A stretch of 59,661 bases of DNA from JAWLHU01 sp049325315 (GTDB lineage Bacteria; Bacillota; Sulfobacillia; Symbiobacteriales; Symbiobacteriaceae), in NCBI GenBank assembly GCA_049325315.1, contig JBMONB010000153.1:1-59661 (forward strand). The letters run 5' to 3'. Positions 23,707-30,528 of the stretch are shown here, piece after piece. A program made the position numbers and the translations under genes. The first letter of the stretch is position 1. Every line of letters begins with the position of its first letter. The notes beneath the pieces are model-generated. The model searched no databases. It was not told the origin of the DNA and worked only from the letters and a program-made list of their open reading frames with translations.

Positions 23707-24798
23707 TTAGCCCTCGCCGGTCAGGGTGGACTCCAGATTCTCGGTCAACTCTGTGAGCGCCGGGCGGACCAGATGGTAGAAGAGATAGTAGCTCCTGCGC
23801 TCGGCGGCCAGCAGCCCGGCCTCCTGCAGCTGCTTCAGGTGCTTGGAGACCGCCGCCTCCGATATGCCGATCAACCCGGCCAGTTCGGTGTTGGACCGGG
23901 GCTGCTGGGCGATTAACTGCAAGATCTGCATGCGAGTCATGTCGCCAACTGCCCGGAGCATCTTGAGCAACCGCTCGGGCGGGACCGGCGCCCGCCCCTC
24001 CCGCTGGTGCTCAAAGACCGGGTAGGTGATCAGGTAGGGCGCCTGGTCGTACCGCAGCATCAGCTGTGGCCAGGCGAAATAGCTGGGCATCAGGTAGAGG
24101 TGATCCTCACCGCTTAGCGCCGCCTCTCCCTGAAGGCGGTGGCTGATGATGCAGGCGCTGCCCGAATGGTCGATCCGGGCGTTCGGGGCAAGGTGCTCCA
24201 GCGCCGCCAGCACCCCTCTGCGCACCAGAAGCCTGGCCCTCCGGGCGATATCCTGCAGAAAGAGCTCCTCCACCCGCGGCCAGTCGGCGGCCAGGGCGTG
24301 TTCCCAGTAGGCGGCCAGGAAGCGGGCAAACCGCTGCCGGGCCCGCTCCGGGTCCGCCAGCACCTCGGCCACCACCGGGACCCCTTCAGGGAACCGGTTG
24401 GCCAAGTCAGCCAGTGCCCGATTCGCCAGGGTTGAGGGAGATGTCCCCTCCGCGGGGGCGGGCCCTTCTACGGCAATGCTGACCAGGCTCTTGGCGAAGA
24501 AGGTGACATCGCGGTCGAGAAACTCGGCCAGCTCCTCGTGGAAGGTCCGAATCTCGGCGCTCTGCCGCACATCCCAATAGACCGGCAGCCACTGCTGCAC
24601 GAGGAAGCGGTAGGCGTCGGCCTCGGCCTTCAGCGCCGGGCTCATGCGCTGCCGCGTCCGGACCACCCAGTGGACATGCAGGGGGTGGTGCTTGGGGTGG
24701 AAGAGGACATGGAGGCTGTGCAGCGCCTCCTGCGCGGGGCTGAACCCAAAGGCTAGCCGCTCTGGCCCTACCTGGCCCAACCGAAACACGACCGCCAT
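23707..24798 (-). CDS. ArsR-type winged-helix regulator with a large N-terminal domain
   Basis: 363 residues. The N-terminal 260 residues form a soluble domain (start MAVVFRLGQVGPERLAFGFS, as in the DUF5937 group of regulators). The C-terminal 90 residues are an ArsR helix-turn-helix: LRAVGDMTRMQILQLIAQQP, then NTELAGLIGISEAAVSKHLKQLQEAGLL. It lacks the metal-binding Cys of classical ArsR. ATG at 24798 behind GGAGGG. Divergent from the S41 peptidase gene with a 105-base shared promoter region, so it may control that gene. Confidence 0.82.
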   Translation of the reverse strand: MAVVFRLGQVGPERLAFGFSPAQEALHSLHVLFHPKHHPLHVHWVVRTRQRMSPALKAEADAYRFLVQQWLPVYWDVRQSAEIRTFHEELAEFLDRDVTFFAKSLVSIAVEGPAPAEGTSPSTLANRALADLANRFPEGVPVVAEVLADPERARQRFARFLAAYWEHALAADWPRVEELFLQDIARRARLLVRRGVLAALEHLAPNARIDHSGSACIISHRLQGEAALSGEDHLYLMPSYFAWPQLMLRYDQAPYLITYPVFEHQREGRAPVPPERLLKMLRAVGDMTRMQILQLIAQQPRSNTELAGLIGISEAAVSKHLKQLQEAGLLAAERRSYYLFYHLVRPALTELTENLESTLTGEG

Positions 24799-24837
24799 GG
24801 AGCATCCCTCCGTTTGGTTAACTCTTCAGCTAAAAAG

Positions 24838-24867
24838 TTGTCTCCAGAGAAGAGAATACGCTAAACT
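24838..24867 (+). promoter_or_regulatory. Candidate promoter for the S41 peptidase gene
   Basis: TTGTCT (24838-24843), 18-base spacer, TAAACT (24862-24867), in the divergent intergenic region next to the ArsR-type regulator. Confidence 0.4.
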
Positions 24868-24903
24868 CGGCTCCAGCGAAAGAGGTCAGGGAGGTTGACG
24901 GCG

Positions 24904-25875
24904 ATGGCAACGACGATGGAGAACCGGGCCGCGGTGATGGAACAACTGGCTGTGGAGCTGGAGCGGCGCTATGTCTTCGAAGAGAAGGGGAGGGCGCTGG
25001 CAGCGGTCCTGCGGAATCCGCCCGAAGAGCTGGCGGGGGCGGCCTGGGGCCGTGAACTGGCTGAGGCGTTGACCCGTGTCCTGCGGGAACAGACAGCAGA
25101 CAAGCACCTGCAGGTCTTCTATACGGCAGATGGCGGGATTCCTGGCTCGAACCTGAGCGAAGAGGAGCACCGGAGGCTCTCCGCGGCGCAAAACGGCCAC
25201 ATCGCACGGGTGGAGCGCAAGCCCGGGAACGTGGGCTACCTGGACCTGCTCGGCTTCGACCGGCCACAGAACTCCGGGGAAAAGGCGGTTGCCGCCATGA
25301 ACCTGCTGGCCGACTGCAGCGCCCTGATCGTCGACCTGACCCGATGCCGGGGCGGCTCCCCGGAGATGGTCGCCCTGTTCACCAGCTACCTGCTGGACCG
25401 CCCCACCCACCTGAACAGCCTCTGGTGGAAGGAGGGCGATGTGACCCGCCCCTACTGGAGCCTCCCCTACGTGCCCGGCCGGCGGTTTGGCGGCCAGCGG
25501 CCCCTGTACGTGCTCACCTCAAGCAGAACCGCCTCAGCGGGCGAGGAGTTCGCCTACAACCTGAAGAACCTGAAGCGGGCGGTGCTGGTGGGCGAGACCA
25601 CGGCGGGGGCGGCGAACCCGGGCGGCATCTTCCCCCTGCCGGGGGGGTACGAGGTGTTCATCTCCCTCGGGCGGGCGGTCAGCCCGATCACGGGGACCAA
25701 TTGGGAGGGGGTCGGGGTGGAGCCCGACCTGGCGGTGCCGAAGGAGGAGGCGCTCTCCACCGCCTACAGGGCGGCGCTGGAGCAGGTGACTGCCGGGCTG
25801 GAGGGCGCCGAGGGCGCCGCCGACAGGGCGCTGCTGGCCGAGGCGCGGCGGGCCATGGCTGACCTGCAGGCGTAG
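24904..25875 (+). CDS. S41-family peptidase-like protein (short, no signal peptide)
   Basis: 323 residues. An N-terminal helical domain (1-85; VELERRYVFEEKGRALAAVL) precedes a C-terminal S41/tail-specific protease fold with VGYLDLLGF, LIVDLTRCRGGSPEMV and the nucleophile region LTSSRTASAGEEFAYNL (Ser in TASAGEEF) followed by VLVGETTAGAANPGG. No PDZ domain and no signal peptide, like interphotoreceptor-retinoid-binding-type S41 proteins, so a cytoplasmic location is likely. ATG at 24904 is preferred because of AGGGAGG nine bases before; the TTG at 24895 overlaps that box. Confidence 0.83.
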   Translation: MATTMENRAAVMEQLAVELERRYVFEEKGRALAAVLRNPPEELAGAAWGRELAEALTRVLREQTADKHLQVFYTADGGIPGSNLSEEEHRRLSAAQNGHIARVERKPGNVGYLDLLGFDRPQNSGEKAVAAMNLLADCSALIVDLTRCRGGSPEMVALFTSYLLDRPTHLNSLWWKEGDVTRPYWSLPYVPGRRFGGQRPLYVLTSSRTASAGEEFAYNLKNLKRAVLVGETTAGAANPGGIFPLPGGYEVFISLGRAVSPITGTNWEGVGVEPDLAVPKEEALSTAYRAALEQVTAGLEGAEGAADRALLAEARRAMADLQA

Positions 25876-25964
25876 GGCAGGCCCTCTTTCTCCCGGCAGG
25901 GCAGCGTGGCGCCGGTGGAGAAGAGTTGCAGCGAAGACACCTCATTCCGTAAGGAGGGTCTCAC

Positions 25965-27458
25965 TTGCGAACGCTTCTGACCCGGCTGCTCCTTGCGCTC
26001 CTGGCAGCCGGCTGTGCCACACCCACCCAGGCCCCGCCGGCCCCGGCCCTGGCGGCCCCGGCCCTGGCGGCTGAGGCAGACCTCGAGCTTCCCCCGCTCC
26101 CCGGCGTACGGGTGGAGCGGCTGGCGGACCCAGTGGCTGCGCTCCGCCGGGGCGAGGCGGCGGCAGCGGTGGTCCGCGGCCCCGCCCCGCAGGGGCTCGA
26201 CTCCTTCGCCCTCTCGGTCGACGAGACGGTGATCCTCCAGGCGTGGCTCGACGAGCCCCTGTCGCTGACCCTGGCCGAGGCCCGGGAACGGCTGCCCGGG
26301 CTGCTTCCGCCGGGCGAACCCCGCAAGGGCGCCCTGGCCCAGGGGAGGCTGAGCGATCTGAAACCCGGCTGGCGGGCGGTGGCGGTGGGCGGCGTCATCC
26401 CCACCCCGCAGACGGTCTGGAGCGGGGAGTACCCGCTGGCCGGGCTGGTCTCGGTGGTCTACCCGCCAGGCGCCGCCGCCTTCCCGGGCGCCGAGCCGCT
26501 CCGGGCGGCGGCGCAGGCTAGGCCTGCGGGCGAGTGGGCCTCCCTCAGCGTGGCCGGGGACTTCATGCTGGCCCGGGGCGTGGCCCGGGCGATGCGGGAG
26601 CACGGCACCCTCTACCCGGTGGCGAAGGTGAAGGAGCATCTGTCGGCCTCCGACCTGGCCTTCGCCAACCTGGAGTCGCCCATTGGGGTGAAGGGGCGGG
26701 CGCTGCCGGGCAAGCAGATCTGGTTCCGGGCGGCCCCCGAGGCGGTGGAGGTGTTGAAGGCCGCCGGGCTCGACGGCCTCACCCTGGCCAACAACCACAT
26801 TCTGGACTCCGACGAGGAGAACTTCCTGGAGACCATGGACCTGCTCAGGCAGGCCGGAATCCCGTGGACCGGGGGCGGGCGGGACCTCGACGAGGCCCGC
26901 AGGCCGCTGGTGCTGGAGGCCCGGGGCGTGCGAATCGCCTTCCTGGGCTACAGCGAGTTCGCCGACCTCTTCTTTGACTGGCACTACCCCCGCAGCTTTG
27001 CGGCGACCGAGGAGCGGCCGGGGGTCCCGCGGATCGATGAGGCCTGGCTGGCGGAAGATATTCAGAAGGCCCGGTCCCTGGCCGATGTGGTGGCGGTCAC
27101 GCTCCACTGGGGCGTGGAGTTCGAGAACCACCCCACCGAGGAGCAGGTCCGGCTGGCCCGCTGGATCGTGGACCAGGGGGCCGACCTGGTGCTGGGCTAC
27201 CATCCCCACGCCATTCAGGGGTTTGAGCTGTACAGGGGCAAGTTCATCGCCTACAGCCTGGGCAACTTCATCATGGACCGACAGGATACCGACCTGGCCC
27301 GGGAGTCGATGATCCTCGACTTCCTCATCGGGGTGGATGGGGTCCGGCAGGTCCAGGTCCACCCGGTCTGGATCCACGCCGAGCAGCCCTACATGATGAC
27401 CGGCGCCGATGGCGCCGCTCTGCGGGCAAAGATGCAGGCGATATCGGGCTGGAAGTGA
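25965..27458 (+). CDS. CapA/PGA-cap metallophosphatase-fold lipoprotein
   Basis: 497 residues. Lipoprotein signal peptide with lipobox LLAAGC (Cys17), then a Pro/Ala-rich linker, a variable N-terminal domain, and from about 185 a poly-gamma-glutamate-synthesis (CapA) domain. That domain carries LSVAGDFMLARG, NLESPI, LANNHILD, TLHWGVEFENHPTEEQ, YHPHAIQG and SLGNFIMD, all metallophosphoesterase-type motifs. The TTG start behind AAGGAGGG puts the signal peptide at residue 1. No capB or capC genes are nearby, so a role in capsule synthesis is not implied; many such stand-alone proteins are uncharacterised. Confidence 0.88.
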   Translation: MRTLLTRLLLALLAAGCATPTQAPPAPALAAPALAAEADLELPPLPGVRVERLADPVAALRRGEAAAAVVRGPAPQGLDSFALSVDETVILQAWLDEPLSLTLAEARERLPGLLPPGEPRKGALAQGRLSDLKPGWRAVAVGGVIPTPQTVWSGEYPLAGLVSVVYPPGAAAFPGAEPLRAAAQARPAGEWASLSVAGDFMLARGVARAMREHGTLYPVAKVKEHLSASDLAFANLESPIGVKGRALPGKQIWFRAAPEAVEVLKAAGLDGLTLANNHILDSDEENFLETMDLLRQAGIPWTGGGRDLDEARRPLVLEARGVRIAFLGYSEFADLFFDWHYPRSFAATEERPGVPRIDEAWLAEDIQKARSLADVVAVTLHWGVEFENHPTEEQVRLARWIVDQGADLVLGYHPHAIQGFELYRGKFIAYSLGNFIMDRQDTDLARESMILDFLIGVDGVRQVQVHPVWIHAEQPYMMTGADGAALRAKMQAISGWK

Positions 27459-27479
27459 GTCTGCAGTGTTGAAGTCACA

Positions 27480-27517
27480 GGAACCCGTGACCTGACCGGT
27501 CACGGGTTCCCTTTCTT
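27480..27517 (+). terminator. Intrinsic terminator after the CapA-like gene
   Basis: Thirteen-base perfect arms (27480-27492 and 27498-27510) around TGACC, followed by CTTTCTTTCT. Confidence 0.85.
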
Positions 27518-27525
27518 TCTGGGGG

Positions 27526-27541
27526 TGTGATCGATATCACT
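27526..27541 (+). promoter_or_regulatory. CRP/FNR-type palindrome upstream of the desulfurase operon
   Basis: TGTGA-TCGATA-TCACT is nearly the CRP-class consensus (TGTGA-N6-TCACA), 70 bases before the operon start. Which regulator binds is unknown. Confidence 0.45.
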
Positions 27542-27567
27542 TCCGTCCGGCGGCTTTGTACGGATAC

Positions 27568-27582
27568 TGAGAATGAATCTCA
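27568..27582 (+). promoter_or_regulatory. Fur-like inverted repeat
   Basis: TGAGA, five bases, TCTCA; the whole (TGAGAATGAATCTCA) resembles one half of a Fur-family box. It lies 28 bases before the cysteine desulfurase start, suitable for repression. Confidence 0.35.
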
Positions 27583-27609
27583 ATCCTTGAAGCTGAGGGG
27601 GTTCTCCCC

Positions 27610-28743
27610 ATGATCTATCTGGACCATGGCGCCACCTCCCACCCCAAGCCGGAGAGCGTCTACCGGGCGGCTGACGAGGCGCTGCGGGCGGGCGGCAACC
27701 CGGGCCGGGGCGGGCACCGGCTGGCGCTGGCGGCCGGGCGCCGGGTGATGGCGGCCCGGGAGGCGGTGGCCGCCTTCTTCGGCCTGGCCGATTCCAGCCG
27801 GGTGGTCTTTACCGCCTCGGCCACCGACTCGCTCAACCTGGCGCTGAAGGGGCTCCTCCGCCCCGGCGACCACGTGATCACCACCCGGGCCGAGCACAAC
27901 GCCCTGCGCCGCCCGCTGGCCGCCCTGGAGCGGCAGGGGGTGGCGGTGACCTGGCTCCCTGTCTGCCCTGAGGGCTTTCTCAACCCGCTCGACCTGCGGG
28001 CGGCGCTCCGGCCCGAGACCCGGCTGATTGGTATCCACCACGGCTCAAACGTGACCGGGGCGATCCAGCCCGTGGCCGATGTGGCGGAGATTGCCCGCCG
28101 CCACGGGGCGCTCCTGCTGGTGGATGCGGCGCAGACGGCGGGGAGCCATGCGATCCACATGGAGCGCAAGGGGATCGACCTGCTGGCGGCCCCGGGCCAC
28201 AAGGGGCTGCTGGGGCCACAGGGCTCCGGGCTGCTGCTGGCGGCGCCCGGGGTCGACCTGACGCCGGTCCGGGAGGGCGGCACGGGCTCGCAGTCGGCGG
28301 CCGCCGAGCAGCCCCGGACCTTCCCGGAGGGCTTCGAGAGCGGCACCCTGAACGTGCCGGCCATCGCCGGACTGGCCGCCGGCCTCGCCTTCCTGACGGA
28401 GCAGGGGCCGGCCCGGGGCGAGGGCGAGCGGACCCGAGCGCTGGCGGAAGGGCTTCGGGCGATTCCCGGGGTGAGAGTGTACGGCCCGAAGGATCCCGCC
28501 AGCCGGTGTGCGGTGGTCTGCTTCAGCATCGAGGGACTCGACCCCGGCGAGGTGGAGGAGCGGCTCGACGAGGAGTACGGCGTTCTCGGCCGGGCCGGGC
28601 TCCACTGCAACCCCGGCGCCCACGAGGCCATGGGCACCCTGGCCGTGGGCGGCGCCATGCGCCTCAGCCCGGGCTGGGCCACCACCGAGGCCGATGTTGA
28701 GGCCGCCGTCCGGGCCGTCGCCGCCCTGGCCAGACAGCGCTGA
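27610..28743 (+). CDS. Cysteine desulfurase-like aminotransferase class V enzyme
   Basis: PLP enzyme of 377 residues related to SufS/CsdB, in the compact subgroup typified by Enterococcus EF2568. MIYLDHGATSHPKP at the N-terminus, the PLP Lys198 in GHKGLLGPQGSG and the active-site Cys333 in LHCNPGAHEAMGT are all present, so it should abstract sulfur (or selenium) from cysteine (or selenocysteine). The ATG at 27610 follows GAGGGGG. A DUF3343 gene in the same operon supports a sulfur or selenium trafficking role, since those families recur together in selenium-cofactor clusters. Confidence 0.88.
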   Translation: MIYLDHGATSHPKPESVYRAADEALRAGGNPGRGGHRLALAAGRRVMAAREAVAAFFGLADSSRVVFTASATDSLNLALKGLLRPGDHVITTRAEHNALRRPLAALERQGVAVTWLPVCPEGFLNPLDLRAALRPETRLIGIHHGSNVTGAIQPVADVAEIARRHGALLLVDAAQTAGSHAIHMERKGIDLLAAPGHKGLLGPQGSGLLLAAPGVDLTPVREGGTGSQSAAAEQPRTFPEGFESGTLNVPAIAGLAAGLAFLTEQGPARGEGERTRALAEGLRAIPGVRVYGPKDPASRCAVVCFSIEGLDPGEVEERLDEEYGVLGRAGLHCNPGAHEAMGTLAVGGAMRLSPGWATTEADVEAAVRAVAALARQR

Positions 28744-28761
28744 ACGAAGGGAGGATGTACC

Positions 28762-29727
28762 ATGGCCACAGAGACAGGGCGACGGATTCCCCGGGTCTTC
28801 GACAAGTACATGCTACCCAAGGTGGCCTTTGTCATGGTGACCGGCTCCTCGCTGGCCGGGGCGCTGCTGACCGGCTACCGGCACGGCTGGTACGACTGGC
28901 ATCTGCTGCTCATGCGCTGGGGAACCTACTACACCCTGGCCTTGCTCCTGGGCACGGAGATCTGGAAGCTCTTCTACCTCCGGCCCTCGGTCGCCCTGCG
29001 GCCCTTCCCCGAGGCGGTCCGGTACGGCGATGCCATGCTCCGGCTGCACCAGCGCTGGCAGCGGGTGCTTGTCCCGGCTGCCCTGGCGCTGGGGGCCGCC
29101 CACATGGCCGCTTACGCCGGGCGCGGCCCAACGGCCAACCCCTGGGTGCTGGCGGCGGGGCTCTGTCTGACCCTGGGCCTGACCGCCATCGCCGTAGGCC
29201 GGAGGGGGGCGGCCGACAGCCGGGGGCAGGACCTCGCCTCATGGCTCGCCCTGGCGGGCCTGGCCGGAGCAACGGCCAGCCTGGCCGGGCTGGACGTGGC
29301 GCTCCAGCCCGCCGTGCGGGGGGATCTATGGCTCCTGGTGCCCAACCGAGTCCTGCATGTGTGGGCCTTTGCCGCCTGGGCCGGCGGGGCGCTCTGGAAC
29401 ATCTTCATCGCTGTCCCCGCCGGGCGGGAGCGGGAGAACATGGACACCGTGATCCTGGCCAACTTCCAGCTGGAGCGGTTCCGGGTGGTGGTGCGCCTGG
29501 TCTTCCCCACCATCGTGCTCACCGGCCTCGTGCAGGCCTGGGCCATCTTCGGCTGGCAGTGGGCCGCCCTGCTGACCAACCTGTGGGGCTGGCTGATCCT
29601 GGCCAAGCTCGGGCTGATTCTGGCCCTGGTGGCGGTCTTCATTACCTGCCCGATGTGGGGCGCCTGCTCCCCCATACGCGGCGTCTGCAACCTCGATGAT
29701 CTCTATGCCAAGGAGGATGAGGCCTGA
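28762..29727 (+). CDS. CopD-like polytopic membrane protein
   Basis: 321 residues with about eight hydrophobic helices. It resembles the copper-resistance D (CopD) fold in its second half (VLHVWAFAAWAGGALWNIF, VRLVFPTIVLTGLVQAW, ILAKLGLILALVAV). It ends with a cytoplasmic Cys-rich tail CPMWGACSPIRGVCNLDD holding three cysteines, unusual for CopD and suited to metal or sulfur chemistry. RBS GGGAGG. It is the second gene of the desulfurase operon and overlaps the cupin gene by one base. Transport of copper is not shown. Confidence 0.65.
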   Translation: MATETGRRIPRVFDKYMLPKVAFVMVTGSSLAGALLTGYRHGWYDWHLLLMRWGTYYTLALLLGTEIWKLFYLRPSVALRPFPEAVRYGDAMLRLHQRWQRVLVPAALALGAAHMAAYAGRGPTANPWVLAAGLCLTLGLTAIAVGRRGAADSRGQDLASWLALAGLAGATASLAGLDVALQPAVRGDLWLLVPNRVLHVWAFAAWAGGALWNIFIAVPAGRERENMDTVILANFQLERFRVVVRLVFPTIVLTGLVQAWAIFGWQWAALLTNLWGWLILAKLGLILALVAVFITCPMWGACSPIRGVCNLDDLYAKEDEA

Positions 29728-30044
29728 TGGAACCCAAGGTGATTCGCTTCCGGGCGCCCAAGCCCGCCGGGGCCCCGGCCCTGCTGAAGGAGGAGCTGTA
29801 CCGCAGCGAGGCCCACGACTTCAACTGGGTCCGGCTGGACCCGGGATTTGTGAAAGAGCCGGCCGTCTACCCGGCGGGCGATGCCTTCATGTTCGTGGTG
29901 GAGGGGCATCTCCGGGTGACGGTGGATGGCCAGGTGCACAACCTGGAGCGGGGCGACCTGGTGATCGTGCCAAAGGGGGCGACCCGCGGCTTCAGCGCCG
30001 GGCCGGAGGGCGCCGTCTTCATGGCGGCCCACCTGCGGGGCTAG
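29727..30044 (+). CDS. Cupin-domain protein
   Basis: 105 residues forming a single RmlC-like barrel: the cupin motifs are DAFMFVVEGHLRVTVDGQVHNLERGD and LVIVPKGATRGFSAGPEG. Only some of the usual metal-binding His residues are present, so enzymatic activity is uncertain; small cupins of this kind often sense or bind a metabolite. The ATG overlaps the stop of the CopD-like gene (TGATG), showing co-translation. Confidence 0.85.
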   Translation: MEPKVIRFRAPKPAGAPALLKEELYRSEAHDFNWVRLDPGFVKEPAVYPAGDAFMFVVEGHLRVTVDGQVHNLERGDLVIVPKGATRGFSAGPEGAVFMAAHLRG

Positions 30045-30048
30045 CGGC

Positions 30049-30270
30049 GTGACCCCCCGCCTCTACCTGCTCTTCCGCTCCACCCACGAGACGCTGAAGG
30101 CCGAAGCCCTCCTGCAGGGTGCAGGGATCGCCTGCCGGGTGGTGCAGAAGCCGTCGGCCATTCGCATGGACTGCGGGCTGGCGCTGCGGACCAGCCCCAC
30201 TGTGCAGCAGGAGGCGCTGGGCGCCCTGCGGGGGGCTGGGTTGGAGCCCCGGGGAGTCTTTGAGGTTTAG
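30049..30270 (+). CDS. DUF3343 protein (putative Se/S carrier-like)
   Basis: 73 residues from a GTG at 30049, four bases after the cupin stop. The sequence MTPRLYLLFRSTHETLKAEALL with the central MDCGLALR cysteine matches the DUF3343 family, described as Se/S carrier-like because it is found beside selenium-trafficking genes. It ends the operon at a strong terminator, whose stem begins at its stop codon. Confidence 0.8.
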   Translation: MTPRLYLLFRSTHETLKAEALLQGAGIACRVVQKPSAIRMDCGLALRTSPTVQQEALGALRGAGLEPRGVFEV

Positions 30271-30314
30271 CAGAAGACCGGCCCGCCGGAAAGGGGGTCG
30301 GTCTTCTGCTTCCT
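30270..30314 (+). terminator. Terminator of the desulfurase-DUF3343 operon
   Basis: Eleven-base arms (GCAGAAGACCG at 30270-30280, complement at 30299-30309), followed by TTCCTT. Confidence 0.75.
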
Positions 30315-30381
30315 TGCGTCAGTTTCTGACACCGCGAGCGCTGGGCTCTCTGTTCAATTTCTGCCGGTATGAGCAGCGTGC

Positions 30382-30400
30382 ACTACCCCCCAGGGGTAGT
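30382..30400 (+). promoter_or_regulatory. CsoR/CstR-type operator candidate
   Basis: ACTACCCC-CCA-GGGGTAGT, an exact palindrome with the TACCCC...GGGGTA core used by the CsoR-family copper and persulfide repressors. It lies about 130 bases before the radical SAM gene. No csoR gene is in the window. Confidence 0.5.
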
Positions 30401-30528
30401 AACCACCTGCGAATCTGGTCCTGGCGTGGTCTGGGGAGCCCATTGGGGTGGTACCTCCTGTAGGAGGGTGGTCTATCGGTCGGCGCTCCCGAGTAAAGTC
30501 TAGCAACTCCACAGCAGGGGGCTTGCCC

